Source: Burkholderiales bacterium UBA1834
GTDB lineage: Bacteria; Pseudomonadota; Gammaproteobacteria; Burkholderiales; Burkholderiaceae_C
Assembly: GCA_002339015.1 (NCBI GenBank)
Contig: DDJC01000087.1
Span: 1 to 64,000, forward strand
Reading direction: 5' to 3'
DNA: 64,000 bases
Below, piece by piece: positions 26,133 to 34,781 of the stretch (the first letter of the stretch is position 1; each line of letters opens with the position of its first letter). The notes beneath the pieces are model-generated. The model saw only the letters and a list, made by a program, of their open reading frames with translations. It had not been told where the DNA came from and did not search any database. The position numbers were made by a program, and so were the translations under genes.

Positions 26133-27611
26133 TCAGTTGACGAACCAGTGCTCGCGGGCCTTGAGGATCAGGGCCTTGGCCTGCTCCTCGCCGATGCCGG
26201 TCAGTTCGACCAGTTCGTCGACGGCCAGATCGGCCAGATCGTCGCGGGTGTGGATGCCACCTTCAGCCAGCTTGGCGATCAGCTCAGGGGTCAGACCTTC
26301 CAGACCCTTGAGGCTTTCGGACAGCGCTTCGACTTCTTCTTCCTTGGCGATTTCCATGGTCAGGAGCGCGTCCTTGGCACGGGTGCGCAACTCGTTGACC
26401 GTGTCTTCGTCGAAGGCTTCGATTTCCAGCATTTCCTGCAGCGGCACGTAGGCCACTTCTTCCAGGCTGGTGAAGCCTTCGGCGATCAGGATGTCGGCGA
26501 CCTCTTCGTCCACATCCAGTTTCTCGACGAACAGCTTGCGGATCGAGTCGGACTCGACCGCCTGCTTCTCGGCCGATTCCTCGGCCGTCATGATGTTGAT
26601 CTTCCAGCCCGTGAGCTCGGACGCCAGACGCACGTTCTGACCGCCACGGCCAATGGCGATGGCGAGGTTTTCCTCGTCGACCACCACGTCCATGCCGTGC
26701 TGCTCTTCATCGACGAAGATGGATTGCACGTTGGCCGGGGCCAGGGCGCCGATCACGAACTGGGCCGGGTCTTCCGACCACAGCACGATGTCCACGCGCT
26801 CGCCGGCCAGCTCGTTGGTCACGGCGGTGACGCGCGAGCCGCGAACGCCCACGCAGGTGCCGATCGGATCGACACGCTTGTCGTGCGACAGCACGGCGAT
26901 CTTGGCGCGTGAGCCCGAATCACGGGCGCAGCTCTTGATCTCCAGCAGGCCCTGTTCGATCTCGGGCACTTCCTGGCGGAACAGCTCGATCATGAAGTCA
27001 GGGGCGCTGCGCGACAGCATGATCTGGGGGCCACGGGCCGCCGAATCGATGCCGCTGATGTAGGCGCGGACGCGGTCACCTGAGCGCAGGTTTTCCTTCG
27101 GGATCATCTCGGTGCGCTTGAGTCGGCCCTCGACACGGCCCGACTCGACGATGATGTCGCCCTTGTCCAGGCGCTTGACGGTGCCCACGAAGATCTTCTC
27201 GCCACGGGCGAGGAAATCGTTGAGCAGCTGCTCGCGCTCGGCATCGCGGATCTTCTGCAGGATGACCTGCTTGGCAGCCTGGGCGCCGATGCGGCCGATG
27301 GGCACGGATTCGACAGACTCCTCGATGTAGTCGTCGACTTCGATGTCGGGGATCTGCTCTTCGGCTTCGAACAGCAGGATCTCGGCGTCGGGCAACTGCA
27401 GGCCGGCCTCGTTGGGCACAACGTGCCAACGACGGAAGGTTTCGTACACGCCGGACTCGCGGTCGATGGCCACGCGGATGTCCACCTCTCCGCTGTAGAG
27501 CTTCTTGGTGGCCGAGGCCAGGGCGGACTCGACGGCGCCGAAGACGACATCGCGGTCCACGCTCTTCTCGCGCGAAATGGCATCCACCAACATCAAGAGT
27601 TCACGGTTCAT
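26133..27611 (-). CDS. nusA: Transcription elongation/termination factor NusA
   Basis: 492 aa: N-terminal RNA-polymerase-binding domain (MNRELLMLVDAISREKSVDR), S1 domain (~135-200), two KH domains (with IGRGGQNVRLASELTGWKIN) and two C-terminal acidic repeats (LDVDEEVADILIAEGFTSLE and GLTPELIAKLAEGGIHTRDD). NusA slows polymerase, aids hairpin termination and rRNA antitermination. The ATG overlaps the rimP stop (ATGA), indicating coupled translation. As in E. coli it may autoregulate its operon; a terminator in the rimP leader is a plausible target. Confidence 0.97.
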   Translation of the reverse strand: MNRELLMLVDAISREKSVDRDVVFGAVESALASATKKLYSGEVDIRVAIDRESGVYETFRRWHVVPNEAGLQLPDAEILLFEAEEQIPDIEVDDYIEESVESVPIGRIGAQAAKQVILQKIRDAEREQLLNDFLARGEKIFVGTVKRLDKGDIIVESGRVEGRLKRTEMIPKENLRSGDRVRAYISGIDSAARGPQIMLSRSAPDFMIELFRQEVPEIEQGLLEIKSCARDSGSRAKIAVLSHDKRVDPIGTCVGVRGSRVTAVTNELAGERVDIVLWSEDPAQFVIGALAPANVQSIFVDEEQHGMDVVVDEENLAIAIGRGGQNVRLASELTGWKINIMTAEESAEKQAVESDSIRKLFVEKLDVDEEVADILIAEGFTSLEEVAYVPLQEMLEIEAFDEDTVNELRTRAKDALLTMEIAKEEEVEALSESLKGLEGLTPELIAKLAEGGIHTRDDLADLAVDELVELTGIGEEQAKALILKAREHWFVN

Positions 27612-28189
27612 TTGTTTTGATCTCCGAGTTCCTGCACCTCTGGGGCGGCAGTGTCATCGACAGCCGGGGTTGCCGCCCGACGGCCGCGTCCTTTGAAGTC
27701 GATCACGGGCACCAGACGGGCCTCGCGGACTTCATCGAACGTGAATCCCAGCACCTGCTCGACGGCGTTCTTGCCCTCACCCTGCTTGAAGACGATCTGC
27801 CAGCCGGCAGGCGTCTCGCCCTGGGCGGGCACGGCGTCGAGCACGCCTTTGTATTTCTTGCGGCCCTGGAAAGCCAGCTTGAGCGTGATGTCGACCTCTG
27901 CCCCGACGAAACGGGCGTAGTGCGCCTCGGTCTTGAGGGGGCGGTCGAGCCCGGGGGACGAGACCTCCAGGCGGGCGTAATCGGTGTTGGCCACTTCCAG
28001 CGCGTACTGCAACTGCCGGGTGACTTTTTCGCAGTCTTCGACGGTGACGAATTCACCGGGCAGGTCATAGGCCTGACCAGGGAGACGGTCGATGTACACG
28101 CGCAGCAATCCCTGCGGGCTGCGTTCGCAGTCCACAAGTTCGTAACCCAAGCCGGTCACCGTGTCTTCAACAGCCTTCAACCAGTTCAT
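27608..28189 (-). CDS. rimP: Ribosome maturation factor RimP
   Basis: 193 aa from ATG 28189 (MNWLKAVEDTVTGLGYELVD), with AAGGA upstream. The same frame is open to 28405 but that part is the transcribed leader. The family core (RVYIDRLPGQ; VTVEDCEKVTRQLQYALEV; LEVSSPGLDRPL) is intact. RimP helps 30S assembly. First gene of the operon; its C-terminal tail is charged and longer than usual. The stop overlaps the nusA start. Confidence 0.95.
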   Translation of the reverse strand: MNWLKAVEDTVTGLGYELVDCERSPQGLLRVYIDRLPGQAYDLPGEFVTVEDCEKVTRQLQYALEVANTDYARLEVSSPGLDRPLKTEAHYARFVGAEVDITLKLAFQGRKKYKGVLDAVPAQGETPAGWQIVFKQGEGKNAVEQVLGFTFDEVREARLVPVIDFKGRGRRAATPAVDDTAAPEVQELGDQNK

Positions 28190-28278
28190 GCATCCTTGCC
28201 AACATCCGCTCAGGCACCTGCCGCGCTCCCGGAAAGAACTCTCGGGAAGAACAAACAGGCGTCCTGAAACGCCAATGC

Positions 28279-28307
28279 AAAAAAAATGGGCAGGATTCCT
28301 CCGCCCA
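28279..28307 (-). terminator. Intrinsic terminator inside the rimP leader (attenuator candidate)
   Basis: On the minus strand TGGGC (28307-28303) pairs with GCCCA (28291-28287), with inner AGG/CCT and a GG bulge, and is followed directly by eight U residues (28286-28279). No gene lies between this hairpin and the divergent fabI, so the terminator must act on the leader of the rimP operon itself, about 90 nt before the rimP start. Confidence 0.75.
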
Positions 28308-28411
28308 CACAACGACGTGTCACAAGACGTGCCGCAAGCACTCCATTCCAATACCTTGACCAACACCTTGATTAACCAAGGCAAGAAACAGAGCTTGCGA
28401 GCCAATCCAGG

Positions 28412-28440
28412 ATTTTACCCTGAGGAATGCACCGCAGCAA
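28412..28440 (-). promoter_or_regulatory. Predicted sigma-70 promoter of the rimP-nusA-infB operon
   Basis: On the minus strand, TTGCTG (28440-28435) and TAAAAT (28417-28412) are separated by exactly 17 bp. Transcription would begin near 28405 and give a ~215-nt leader with a terminator about 100 nt in. The leader also has CCTTG-N6-CAAGG and GGCGT-N6-ACGCC hairpins. The gap from rimP to fabI (28190-28521, 332 bp) holds no gene. Confidence 0.6.
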
Positions 28441-28521
28441 GACTTACCCCTCAAATTCAGGCGAACGGCCACGCGCGTGCCACAATCCGCCCCGTTTTAG
28501 CCACCCTCTCCTGGAGACCTC

Positions 28522-29310
28522 ATGGGATTTCTTGCCGGCAAACGACTGCTGATCACCGGACTGCTGTCCAACCGCTCCATCGCCTACGGCATTGCCAAGG
28601 CCTGCAAGCGAGAGGGGGCCGAACTGGCCTTCAGCTACGTGGGCGAGCGATTCAAGGACCGGATCACCGACTTCGCCAAGGAATTCGATTCAACCCTGAT
28701 TTTCGATTGCGACGTGGGCAGCGACGAGCAAATCGATGCGCTGTTTGCCGATCTGGCCAAGACCTGGCCCAAGTTCGACGGTTTCGTGCACTCCATCGGT
28801 TTCGCGCCCCGCGAGGCGATCGCCGGTGACTTCCTGGAAGGCCTGTCGCGCGAAGGCTTCCGGGTGGCGCACGACATCTCCAGCTACAGCTTCCCGGCGC
28901 TGGCCAAGGCTGCCCTGCCCTACCTGAACGACAAGGCCGCCCTGCTGGCCCTGACCTACCTGGGCGCCGAACGGATCGTTCCGGCCTACAACACCATGGG
29001 CCTGGCCAAGGCTTCGCTGGAAGCGAGCGTGCGCTACACCGCCGCCAGCCTGGGCCCCAAGGGCATCCGGGCCAACGGCATCTCGGCCGGCCCGATCAAA
29101 ACCCTGGCGGCCTCGGGCATCAAGGGTTTCAGCAAGATTCTGGACGTGGTCGAGCAGAACGCCCCGCTGCGCCGCAACGTCACCATCGAGGACGTGGGCA
29201 ACGTGGCGGCCTTCATGCTGTCGGACCTGGCCGCGGGCGTGACGGCAGAAATCACCTATGTGGACGCCGGCTTCAGCCACGTCATGGGTGGCCTGAGCGA
29301 ACTGGGCTGA
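28522..29310 (+). CDS. fabI: Enoyl-[acyl-carrier-protein] reductase (NADH), FabI
   Basis: 262 aa from ATG 28522, with CTGGAGA upstream. It catalyses the last step of each fatty-acid elongation round. An atypical short-chain-dehydrogenase fold with the FabI-specific N-terminus GKRLLITGLLSNRSIAYGIA, the active-site Tyr-x6-Lys (AYNTMGLAKASLE) and the C-terminal DVGNVAAFMLSDLAAGVTAE is present. It diverges from the rimP operon. FabI is the target of triclosan-type inhibitors. Confidence 0.96.
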   Translation: MGFLAGKRLLITGLLSNRSIAYGIAKACKREGAELAFSYVGERFKDRITDFAKEFDSTLIFDCDVGSDEQIDALFADLAKTWPKFDGFVHSIGFAPREAIAGDFLEGLSREGFRVAHDISSYSFPALAKAALPYLNDKAALLALTYLGAERIVPAYNTMGLAKASLEASVRYTAASLGPKGIRANGISAGPIKTLAASGIKGFSKILDVVEQNAPLRRNVTIEDVGNVAAFMLSDLAAGVTAEITYVDAGFSHVMGGLSELG

Positions 29311-29331
29311 TCACCCAGCCGCCGCCTGCGC

Positions 29332-30249
29332 TCAGCGCAGGTCGATGATGTCGATCACCGGCGGCACCAGCCAACGCAAAGGCACGCGGCTTTCGCCCAT
29401 GCCCGAGGTGACATAGACCGGCACGGGCGCCCAGTCGTGCAGCCCCCGATCAAACCCGTTTTCGCTGGCGATCACCTTCTTGTACAGGCCCGGCAGGCGG
29501 ATCTGGCCGCCGTGTGTGTGCCCGGCCAGCACCAGCCTGGCCATGCCCGGCTCCAGCTGCATGGCCGAATCCGGGTTGTGCATCAGCACCACGATGGGCT
29601 TGTCATGGGGCGCCGCCTGCACGGGCGCGATGCCGTCCTTCCCGGCCCAGCGATCACCCATGCCCACCAGGGTGAAACTGCCCAGATCGGCATGGGTGTA
29701 CTCGACCGGCGTGACGCCCAGGGACACCAGGGTCTGATGAAGTTCGCGTTCCAGGCGGGGGCCAGGGCGTTGTTCATCATGGTTGCCCGGCACCGAATAG
29801 GCGGGCATGGTCAGGCGCTTGAGCGGTGCCAACAGCCCCGACAGGTTCTGGTCAGGATCTCCGGTCAGATCGCCCGCAATCAACACCGCATCCGGTTTGA
29901 GCTCATTGAGCCGATCAACCACCCGCTCCAGGTAGGCGGGTGATTTGTAAAGCCCCAGGTGCAGGTCCGAGATCAGGGCCACCCGGGCCGGCACGCCGAT
30001 CGGGATGGCCGTTTCCTGAACGGTGATCCGGTAGCGTTCGATGAAGCGCGCATCGATGAAGGCCAGCAAGACCGCGATCATCACCACGGCGCCCGCCCTG
30101 CGCCCCCATGACCAGCTCGCGCCGTGACGCCACAAGCGCCAGCCCTGCCATGCCAGCAAGGGCCAGCTCAGCCAACCACCCCACAACAACACAAGTTTCA
30201 GATACCAGGACAGGGACACAGGCTCGTAAGCAGGAACGGGTAGCAGCAT
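29332..30249 (-). CDS. Membrane-anchored metallophosphoesterase
   Basis: 305 aa from ATG 30249; a longer start (30285) is also open. Two N-terminal hydrophobic segments (~12-36 and ~48-65) precede a calcineurin-like phosphoesterase domain with all metal-binding blocks: LISDLHLG, LIAGDLTGD, PGNHDE, and VLAGHTHGGQIRLPG. The domain should face the periplasm. YkuE/YaeI-type proteins with this layout cleave phosphodiesters; some act on lipid-linked substrates. It is convergent with fabI (21-bp gap) and divergent from the LON-domain gene. Substrate unknown. Confidence 0.85.
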   Translation of the reverse strand: MLLPVPAYEPVSLSWYLKLVLLWGGWLSWPLLAWQGWRLWRHGASWSWGRRAGAVVMIAVLLAFIDARFIERYRITVQETAIPIGVPARVALISDLHLGLYKSPAYLERVVDRLNELKPDAVLIAGDLTGDPDQNLSGLLAPLKRLTMPAYSVPGNHDEQRPGPRLERELHQTLVSLGVTPVEYTHADLGSFTLVGMGDRWAGKDGIAPVQAAPHDKPIVVLMHNPDSAMQLEPGMARLVLAGHTHGGQIRLPGLYKKVIASENGFDRGLHDWAPVPVYVTSGMGESRVPLRWLVPPVIDIIDLR

Positions 30250-30339
30250 GGATGACAGAGCAGCAGCGCGTGCCAGAGTTCCCATGGATCGAACAGGCCC
30301 TTGCCGGCAGCCCTTGCCCAATCGGCGCCGAGGCGGACA

Positions 30340-31035
30340 ATGGAACGCATGGTTGCCCCCGCCTCATCCTCGCTGGCCACGCGCATCCCACTGTTTCCGC
30401 TGCAGACGGTGCTGTTCCCGGGTGGGCGTCTGCCCTTGCGCGTTTTCGAGGTGCGCTACCTGGACATGATCGCGCGCTGCCACAAGGCAGGCTCGCCTTT
30501 CGGCGTGGTGTGCCTGACCCGCGGCGGCGAAGTCCGTGTACCACGCCGGCCCAGCACGAATGACGGTACCACCGGCCCGGCTTATGCGCCGGAGGCGTTC
30601 CACATGGTGGGCACCTTGGCCACCATTGATGAACTGGACCGCCCGCAGCAAGGCCTGATGATGGTGCGCTGCACGGGCACCCAACGCTTCAAACTGCGCA
30701 CCAGCGAGCAGTTACGGCACGGCCTGTGGATGGGCGAGATCGAACTGCTGCCGCAGGATCCCATCGTGCCGGTACCCGACGACCTGCTGCCTTCCATGCA
30801 GGCCCTGCAGCACCTGGTGCACAACCTGTCGGCCCGGCCAGAAGGCCTGGGCGACCTGCCCCTGCAGGAGCCCTACCACTGGGACGATTGCGGCTGGCTG
30901 GCCAATCGGTGGTGCGAACTGCTGCCGGTGTCGAGCGAGATCAAACAGCGCTGCATGGTGCTGGACAACCCGCTGCTGCGGCTGGAACTGGTCAACGACA
31001 TGCTCGAACGCCTGGGCATACGGGTGCCGCACTAA
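30340..31035 (+). CDS. LON N-terminal (substrate-binding) domain protein
   Basis: 231 aa from ATG 30340, with GAGGCGG upstream; a TTG at 30301 would extend it without support. The protein is a lone LON N-terminal domain (RIPLFPLQTVLFPGGRLPLR, then FEVRYLDMIARC) with no AAA ATPase or protease part, as in the YcbG/cereblon-like family of small LON-substrate-domain proteins. A role in binding unfolded protein is assumed from the Lon protease. Its stop overlaps that of the convergent kefC by 2 bp. Confidence 0.85.
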   Translation: MERMVAPASSSLATRIPLFPLQTVLFPGGRLPLRVFEVRYLDMIARCHKAGSPFGVVCLTRGGEVRVPRRPSTNDGTTGPAYAPEAFHMVGTLATIDELDRPQQGLMMVRCTGTQRFKLRTSEQLRHGLWMGEIELLPQDPIVPVPDDLLPSMQALQHLVHNLSARPEGLGDLPLQEPYHWDDCGWLANRWCELLPVSSEIKQRCMVLDNPLLRLELVNDMLERLGIRVPH

Positions 31036-32903
31036 CCCCCTGCGGCCGACGGACCCGCCTTCGGTGATGGCGTGGGCACATCCCCCCAGCCTTGACGCTG
31101 GCGCCGATGCTGATCCAGCAGCGCCTGCTCGCGTTCCTGCGCGAACAGTTCTTCGAGCTGCTGGCGGCCCTGCTTGGCCATCGACACCATCATCCCCTCA
31201 TCACGGTGATGAGGCCACATGCGCTCGAGCTGAGCCAGGGAGTGGCGCCGAAAGCGCTTGGCCAGTTGGCGTGCCTGGTAAGGCTGCCAGCCCATCAATT
31301 CCAGCACACTGCGGCTGCTCATGAGGGCCGAATCCAGCGTCTCGCGTTCGATCAGCGTCACGCCACGGTCGCGCAGTGCATACCAGTGCTGCACGTTGCG
31401 GGCCCGCGCCACGATGGACAGGCCCGGAAAATGCTCGCGGGCGATGTCGACCAGCTTGAGGCTTTGTTCCACGTCATCAATGGCCACCACCAGCACCCGG
31501 GCCGAGGCCGCACCGGCGATGCGCAGCAGGTCCAGCCGCGTGGCATCGCCGTAGTGCACCCTGAACCCGAATCGGCGCAAGGCCGCCACCTGTTCGGCAT
31601 CATGGTCGAGCACGGTGGCCTTCAGGCCATTGGCGTAGAGCAGGCGCCCCACCACCTGGCCGTACCGGCCGAAGCCGGCAATGATGATGGGCGCTTCCTG
31701 CGGCTCGGCCAGAGCGTGATCAGCGGCCTGCGCGCCCTCCCTGGCGGCCGATGAGCGGCGCCCCCAGCGGTCGACCAGCACGAGCAGCAAAGGCGTCACG
31801 AGCATGGACAAGGCCACCGTGCCGATGAGAATGGACGCGACCTGCGGGCTGAGCAATTGCTCGCCCGCCGCCTGCTGAAACACCACGAAGGCGAACTCAC
31901 CGCCCTGCGCCAGCAGCAAGGTGAACACAGGGCGTTCGCCCGCTGGCACGCCCACCGCCCGCCCCAGCAGCCACAGCACCAGCGCCTTGGCCGCCAGGAA
32001 GCCCACCAGCAGCGCCGCCACCCAGCCGGCCTGTGCCCACAGCGCAGAGAAATCCATGGACATGCCCACGGCCATGAAGAACAGGCCCAGCAGCAGGCCC
32101 TTGAAGGGCTCGACATCGGTTTCCAGCTCACGTTTGTATTCGCTCTCGGCCAGCAGCACCCCGCCCAGGAAGGCACCCAGCGCCATCGACAGGCCCACGG
32201 CCTGCATCAGGCTGGCGATGCCCACCACCAGCGCCAGTGCCGCGGCCGTAAAAATCTCGGTGGACTGGCTGCGGGCCACCCAGCGCAGGGCGTGGCGAAG
32301 CAGCAGGCGCCCCAGCACCACGATGCCCACGATGACGCCGACCGCCTTGAGCGCTTCGACCCATGGGTTGCCCGTGGCCGCAGCATGGGTGCCGAGCAAG
32401 GGGATCAGCGCCAGGATGGGGATGGCGGCCACATCCTGCAACAGCAGGATGGCGAAACCCACCTGCCCGCCGGAGGTGCCCAGCAGGTTGCGCTCGTGCA
32501 TGACCTGCAATGACACCGCTGTAGAAGACAAGGCCAGGCCCAGCGCCGCCACCACCGCCACCGGCCAAGGCACACCACAGGCCAGCGCAACCCCGCCCAG
32601 CACTGCGGCACACCCCAGCAGCTGCACACTGCCCCAGCCAAAGATGGGCCGGCGCAGGGCCCACAGCCGGGGAGGCTCCAGTTCCAGCCCGATCAGGAAG
32701 AGCATGAGCACGACACCGAACTCGGCCACGTGCAGGATGGATTGCGCGTCCCGCACCAGGCCCAGCCCGAACGGGCCGATGGCGATGCCCGCAGCCAGGT
32801 AGCCGATGATGGAGCCCAGGCCGAGCTTCTTGGCCAGGGGCACGGCGATGATGGCCGCACCCAGGTAGACCAGAGCGGCTGCCAGCCAATTGCTGTGTTC
32901 CAT
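31032..32903 (-). CDS. kefC: Glutathione-regulated K+/H+ antiporter, KefB/KefC type
   Basis: 623 aa from ATG 32903. About 12-13 membrane segments of a CPA2 transporter (LGAAIIAVPLAKKLGLGSII; GLELEPPRLW; LLLQDVAAIPIL; LAQGGEFAFVVF) are followed by a cytosolic Rossmann RCK/TrkA-N domain (IIIAGFGRYGQVVGRLL; YGDATRLDLLRIAGA). Such proteins release K+ and acidify the cell during electrophile stress and are gated by glutathione adducts. The kefF gene lies directly upstream with a 4-bp gap, supporting the assignment. KefB versus KefC cannot be separated by eye. Confidence 0.88.
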   Translation of the reverse strand: MEHSNWLAAALVYLGAAIIAVPLAKKLGLGSIIGYLAAGIAIGPFGLGLVRDAQSILHVAEFGVVLMLFLIGLELEPPRLWALRRPIFGWGSVQLLGCAAVLGGVALACGVPWPVAVVAALGLALSSTAVSLQVMHERNLLGTSGGQVGFAILLLQDVAAIPILALIPLLGTHAAATGNPWVEALKAVGVIVGIVVLGRLLLRHALRWVARSQSTEIFTAAALALVVGIASLMQAVGLSMALGAFLGGVLLAESEYKRELETDVEPFKGLLLGLFFMAVGMSMDFSALWAQAGWVAALLVGFLAAKALVLWLLGRAVGVPAGERPVFTLLLAQGGEFAFVVFQQAAGEQLLSPQVASILIGTVALSMLVTPLLLVLVDRWGRRSSAAREGAQAADHALAEPQEAPIIIAGFGRYGQVVGRLLYANGLKATVLDHDAEQVAALRRFGFRVHYGDATRLDLLRIAGAASARVLVVAIDDVEQSLKLVDIAREHFPGLSIVARARNVQHWYALRDRGVTLIERETLDSALMSSRSVLELMGWQPYQARQLAKRFRRHSLAQLERMWPHHRDEGMMVSMAKQGRQQLEELFAQEREQALLDQHRRQRQGWGDVPTPSPKAGPSAAGG

Positions 32904-32907
32904 GGAC

Positions 32908-33522
32908 TCAGGCCTCCTGCGGGCGGTCACTGTCGGGCACCCGGCAATCCGGGCAGTCGCCCAGTGCCGCCATCTCGGACCACTGCGGGTAGCGGGCCAG
33001 ACGCTGCCGGTAGACCTCGGCATGCGCCTGCAGATCAGCCTCGCTCACGGCATGCGCGCCATGCAGCACCAGCGGCGGCAAGAAGCGCAGCCCGCACAGC
33101 GCGGCCGTCTGTTCATAGGGCGGCACAAAGGCATCGAAAAAGTAGCGGTTGTAACCCTGCGGGTGGTAGGCAGACGCCGGCCCGCCGGTGCTCACGGACA
33201 GCCACAGGTCCTTGCCGCGCAAGGCGTTGCCGCCATGGCCATAGGCCCAGCCGTGCGCCAGCACCTCATCGAGCCAGAGCTTCATCAGGGGCGGCATGCT
33301 GTACCAGTGCAGCGGGTGCTGCCACACGATCAGGTCGGCATCGGCCAGCAGGGCCTGCTCGGCCGGCACGTCGATGTCGAAATCGGGGTACAGGGCGTAG
33401 AGATCACGCACCTGTACCTGCGAGCCGGCGCTGGCTGCAGCTTGCATGAGCCGGTGGTTGACGCGGGAATGACGCAGATCCGGGTGGGCAGCGAGGACAA
33501 GGATGCGGGGAGCTTCGGGCAT
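32908..33522 (-). CDS. kefF: KefF-type NAD(P)H quinone oxidoreductase, ancillary to the Kef antiporter
   Basis: 204 aa flavodoxin-like protein. LVLAAHPDLRHSRVNHRLM, DLYALYPDFDIDVPAEQALL, IVWQHPLHWYSMPPLMKLW and AHGWAYGHGG closely match KefF. KefF binds FMN, has quinone reductase activity and is required for full Kef antiporter function. It is translated just before kefC (4-bp gap). The C-terminal ~20 residues (GDCPDCRVPDSDRPQEA) extend beyond the usual end and contain a CxxC pair not typical of the family as I know it. Confidence 0.9.
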   Translation of the reverse strand: MPEAPRILVLAAHPDLRHSRVNHRLMQAAASAGSQVQVRDLYALYPDFDIDVPAEQALLADADLIVWQHPLHWYSMPPLMKLWLDEVLAHGWAYGHGGNALRGKDLWLSVSTGGPASAYHPQGYNRYFFDAFVPPYEQTAALCGLRFLPPLVLHGAHAVSEADLQAHAEVYRQRLARYPQWSEMAALGDCPDCRVPDSDRPQEA

Positions 33523-33540
33523 GTTGTGGTCGAGTGGGCT

Positions 33541-33900
33541 TCAGGCCGTGTCTTTGGCATCTTCGAGATCGCCAGCGTGCGTTTCCATCCAGGCGGCCAG
33601 CGAGGCCAGGGGCTTGCGCAGGGTTTTGCCCAGTGGGGTGACCTGGTATTCGACGCGGGGCGGCACTTCGGCGTAGACCTTGCGGTGCACCAGACCACGC
33701 TGCTCGAAGGCACGCAACTGGCGCGTGAGCTCCTTCTGGGTGATGGGCGCCACGGCGCGCTGCAACTCACCGAAGCGCACCGGCGCATCGATCAGGATCA
33801 GTCGGTAGAGGATGGGGATGGCCCATTTGCCGGACACCAGATCGACGAAACGCACCATGGGGCAGCGCGCCACGGCATGGGTCGCATCATCAGTTGGCAT
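33541..33900 (-). CDS. HxlR-family transcriptional regulator
   Basis: 119 aa from ATG 33900 (AGGA 5 nt upstream); ATG 33918 is also possible. A winged helix-turn-helix of the HxlR (DUF24) type: CPMVRFVDLVSGKWAIPILY, RFGELQRAV, ITQKELTRQLRAFEQRGLVH and a conserved YQVTPLGKTL. A single Cys near the N-terminus in CP is the residue used by many members to sense electrophiles or oxidants. It is divergent from an SDR gene and downstream-adjacent to kefF, fitting control of one or both. Confidence 0.88.
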   Translation of the reverse strand: MPTDDATHAVARCPMVRFVDLVSGKWAIPILYRLILIDAPVRFGELQRAVAPITQKELTRQLRAFEQRGLVHRKVYAEVPPRVEYQVTPLGKTLRKPLASLAAWMETHAGDLEDAKDTA

Positions 33901-33918
33901 GGTTTCCTGGCGCTCCAT

Positions 33919-33941
33919 TAGTACCTGAACGGTGCCTACTA
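33919..33941. promoter_or_regulatory. Candidate HxlR operator in the divergent HxlR/SDR promoter region
   Basis: TAGTA (33919-33923) and TACTA (33937-33941) form an inverted pair separated by 13 bp, in an AT-rich stretch between the HxlR start at 33900 and the SDR start at 34002. This regulator type binds such imperfect palindromes, commonly overlapping divergent promoters. Binding is inferred. Confidence 0.4.
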
Positions 33942-34001
33942 TACATTGCATACCAATGGATCAACAATGGGCCATCGACACCCTTGCGAAGGCACACGGC
34001 C

Positions 34002-34754
34002 ATGGCTGGCAGACTCCATGACAAGTACACCCTCATCACCGGTGGCACAGGCGGCATCGGCCTGGAAACAGCGCGCCGCTTCCTGGCCGAAGGCGCCCAT
34101 GTGGCCATCACAGGGCGCAACGAAGCCGCCTTGAAGGGCGCTGGGCAAAGCCTGGGGCCGCAGGCCCTGCTGCTGCACAGCGATGCCGGCAGGCTTGAGG
34201 ATCAGGCGGCATTGGCCCGGCAACTGCGTGAGCATTGGCCCCGGCTGGATGCCGTCTTCGTGAACGCAGGCGATGTGACCCACCGCCCGGTCGAAGCCTG
34301 GGACGAAGCCACCTACGACCAGTTGATGGCCACCAACCTCAAGGGACCCTTCTTTTTGCTGCAGGCGCTGCTGCCACTGCTGACCAATCCCTCATCGGTG
34401 ATCCTGTGCGGCTCGGTCAGCGCGCACATCGGGTTGCCGCAGAGCAGCGTCTACGCCGCCAGCAAAGCCGGACTGCTGTCGCTGGCGCGCACCTTGTCCG
34501 GTGAATGGGCCGCACGCGGCATCCGCGTCAACGGCCTGAGCCCGGGGCCGACCGCCACCTCGGCACTGGGCAAGCTGGGGCTGCCCGCCGATGAGGAAGC
34601 CGCGCTCCAGCAGCAGATCCGCGAGCTGGTACCCATCGGCCGCATGGGCTCTGCGCTGGAGCAGGCTCATGCCGCGGTGTTCCTCGCGTCGGATGAGTCG
34701 AGCTTTGTCGTCGGCACCGAGTTGCAGGTCGATGGCGGCGTGGGCAATCTGTGA
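34002..34754 (+). CDS. Short-chain dehydrogenase/reductase (SDR)
   Basis: 250 aa from ATG 34002. Classical SDR features are seen: TGGTGGIG cofactor motif (residues ~13-20), NAG (VNAGDV), catalytic Ser in LCGSVSAHIG, and Tyr-x3-Lys in SVYAASKAG. The C-terminus (VVGTELQVDGG) is also typical. An Arg after the third beta strand (TGRNEAAL) suggests preference for NADPH. Divergent from HxlR, which probably regulates it. Substrate unknown. Confidence 0.88.
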   Translation: MAGRLHDKYTLITGGTGGIGLETARRFLAEGAHVAITGRNEAALKGAGQSLGPQALLLHSDAGRLEDQAALARQLREHWPRLDAVFVNAGDVTHRPVEAWDEATYDQLMATNLKGPFFLLQALLPLLTNPSSVILCGSVSAHIGLPQSSVYAASKAGLLSLARTLSGEWAARGIRVNGLSPGPTATSALGKLGLPADEEAALQQQIRELVPIGRMGSALEQAHAAVFLASDESSFVVGTELQVDGGVGNL

Positions 34755-34781
34755 GCGCCTGCCTTGCTGCGCAAGTGCGAT

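Noticed and set aside
22976..26140. 1054-residue open frame antisense to infB
   Set aside because: It mirrors the Ala/Glu-rich codons of infB on the other strand; long antisense frames are common in high-GC DNA. Gly/His/Leu-rich low-complexity composition and no domain.
28190..28405. In-frame N-terminal extension of rimP through its leader
   Set aside because: It would run across the intrinsic terminator and its U-tract and has no similarity to RimP; the ATG at 28189 has a ribosome site.
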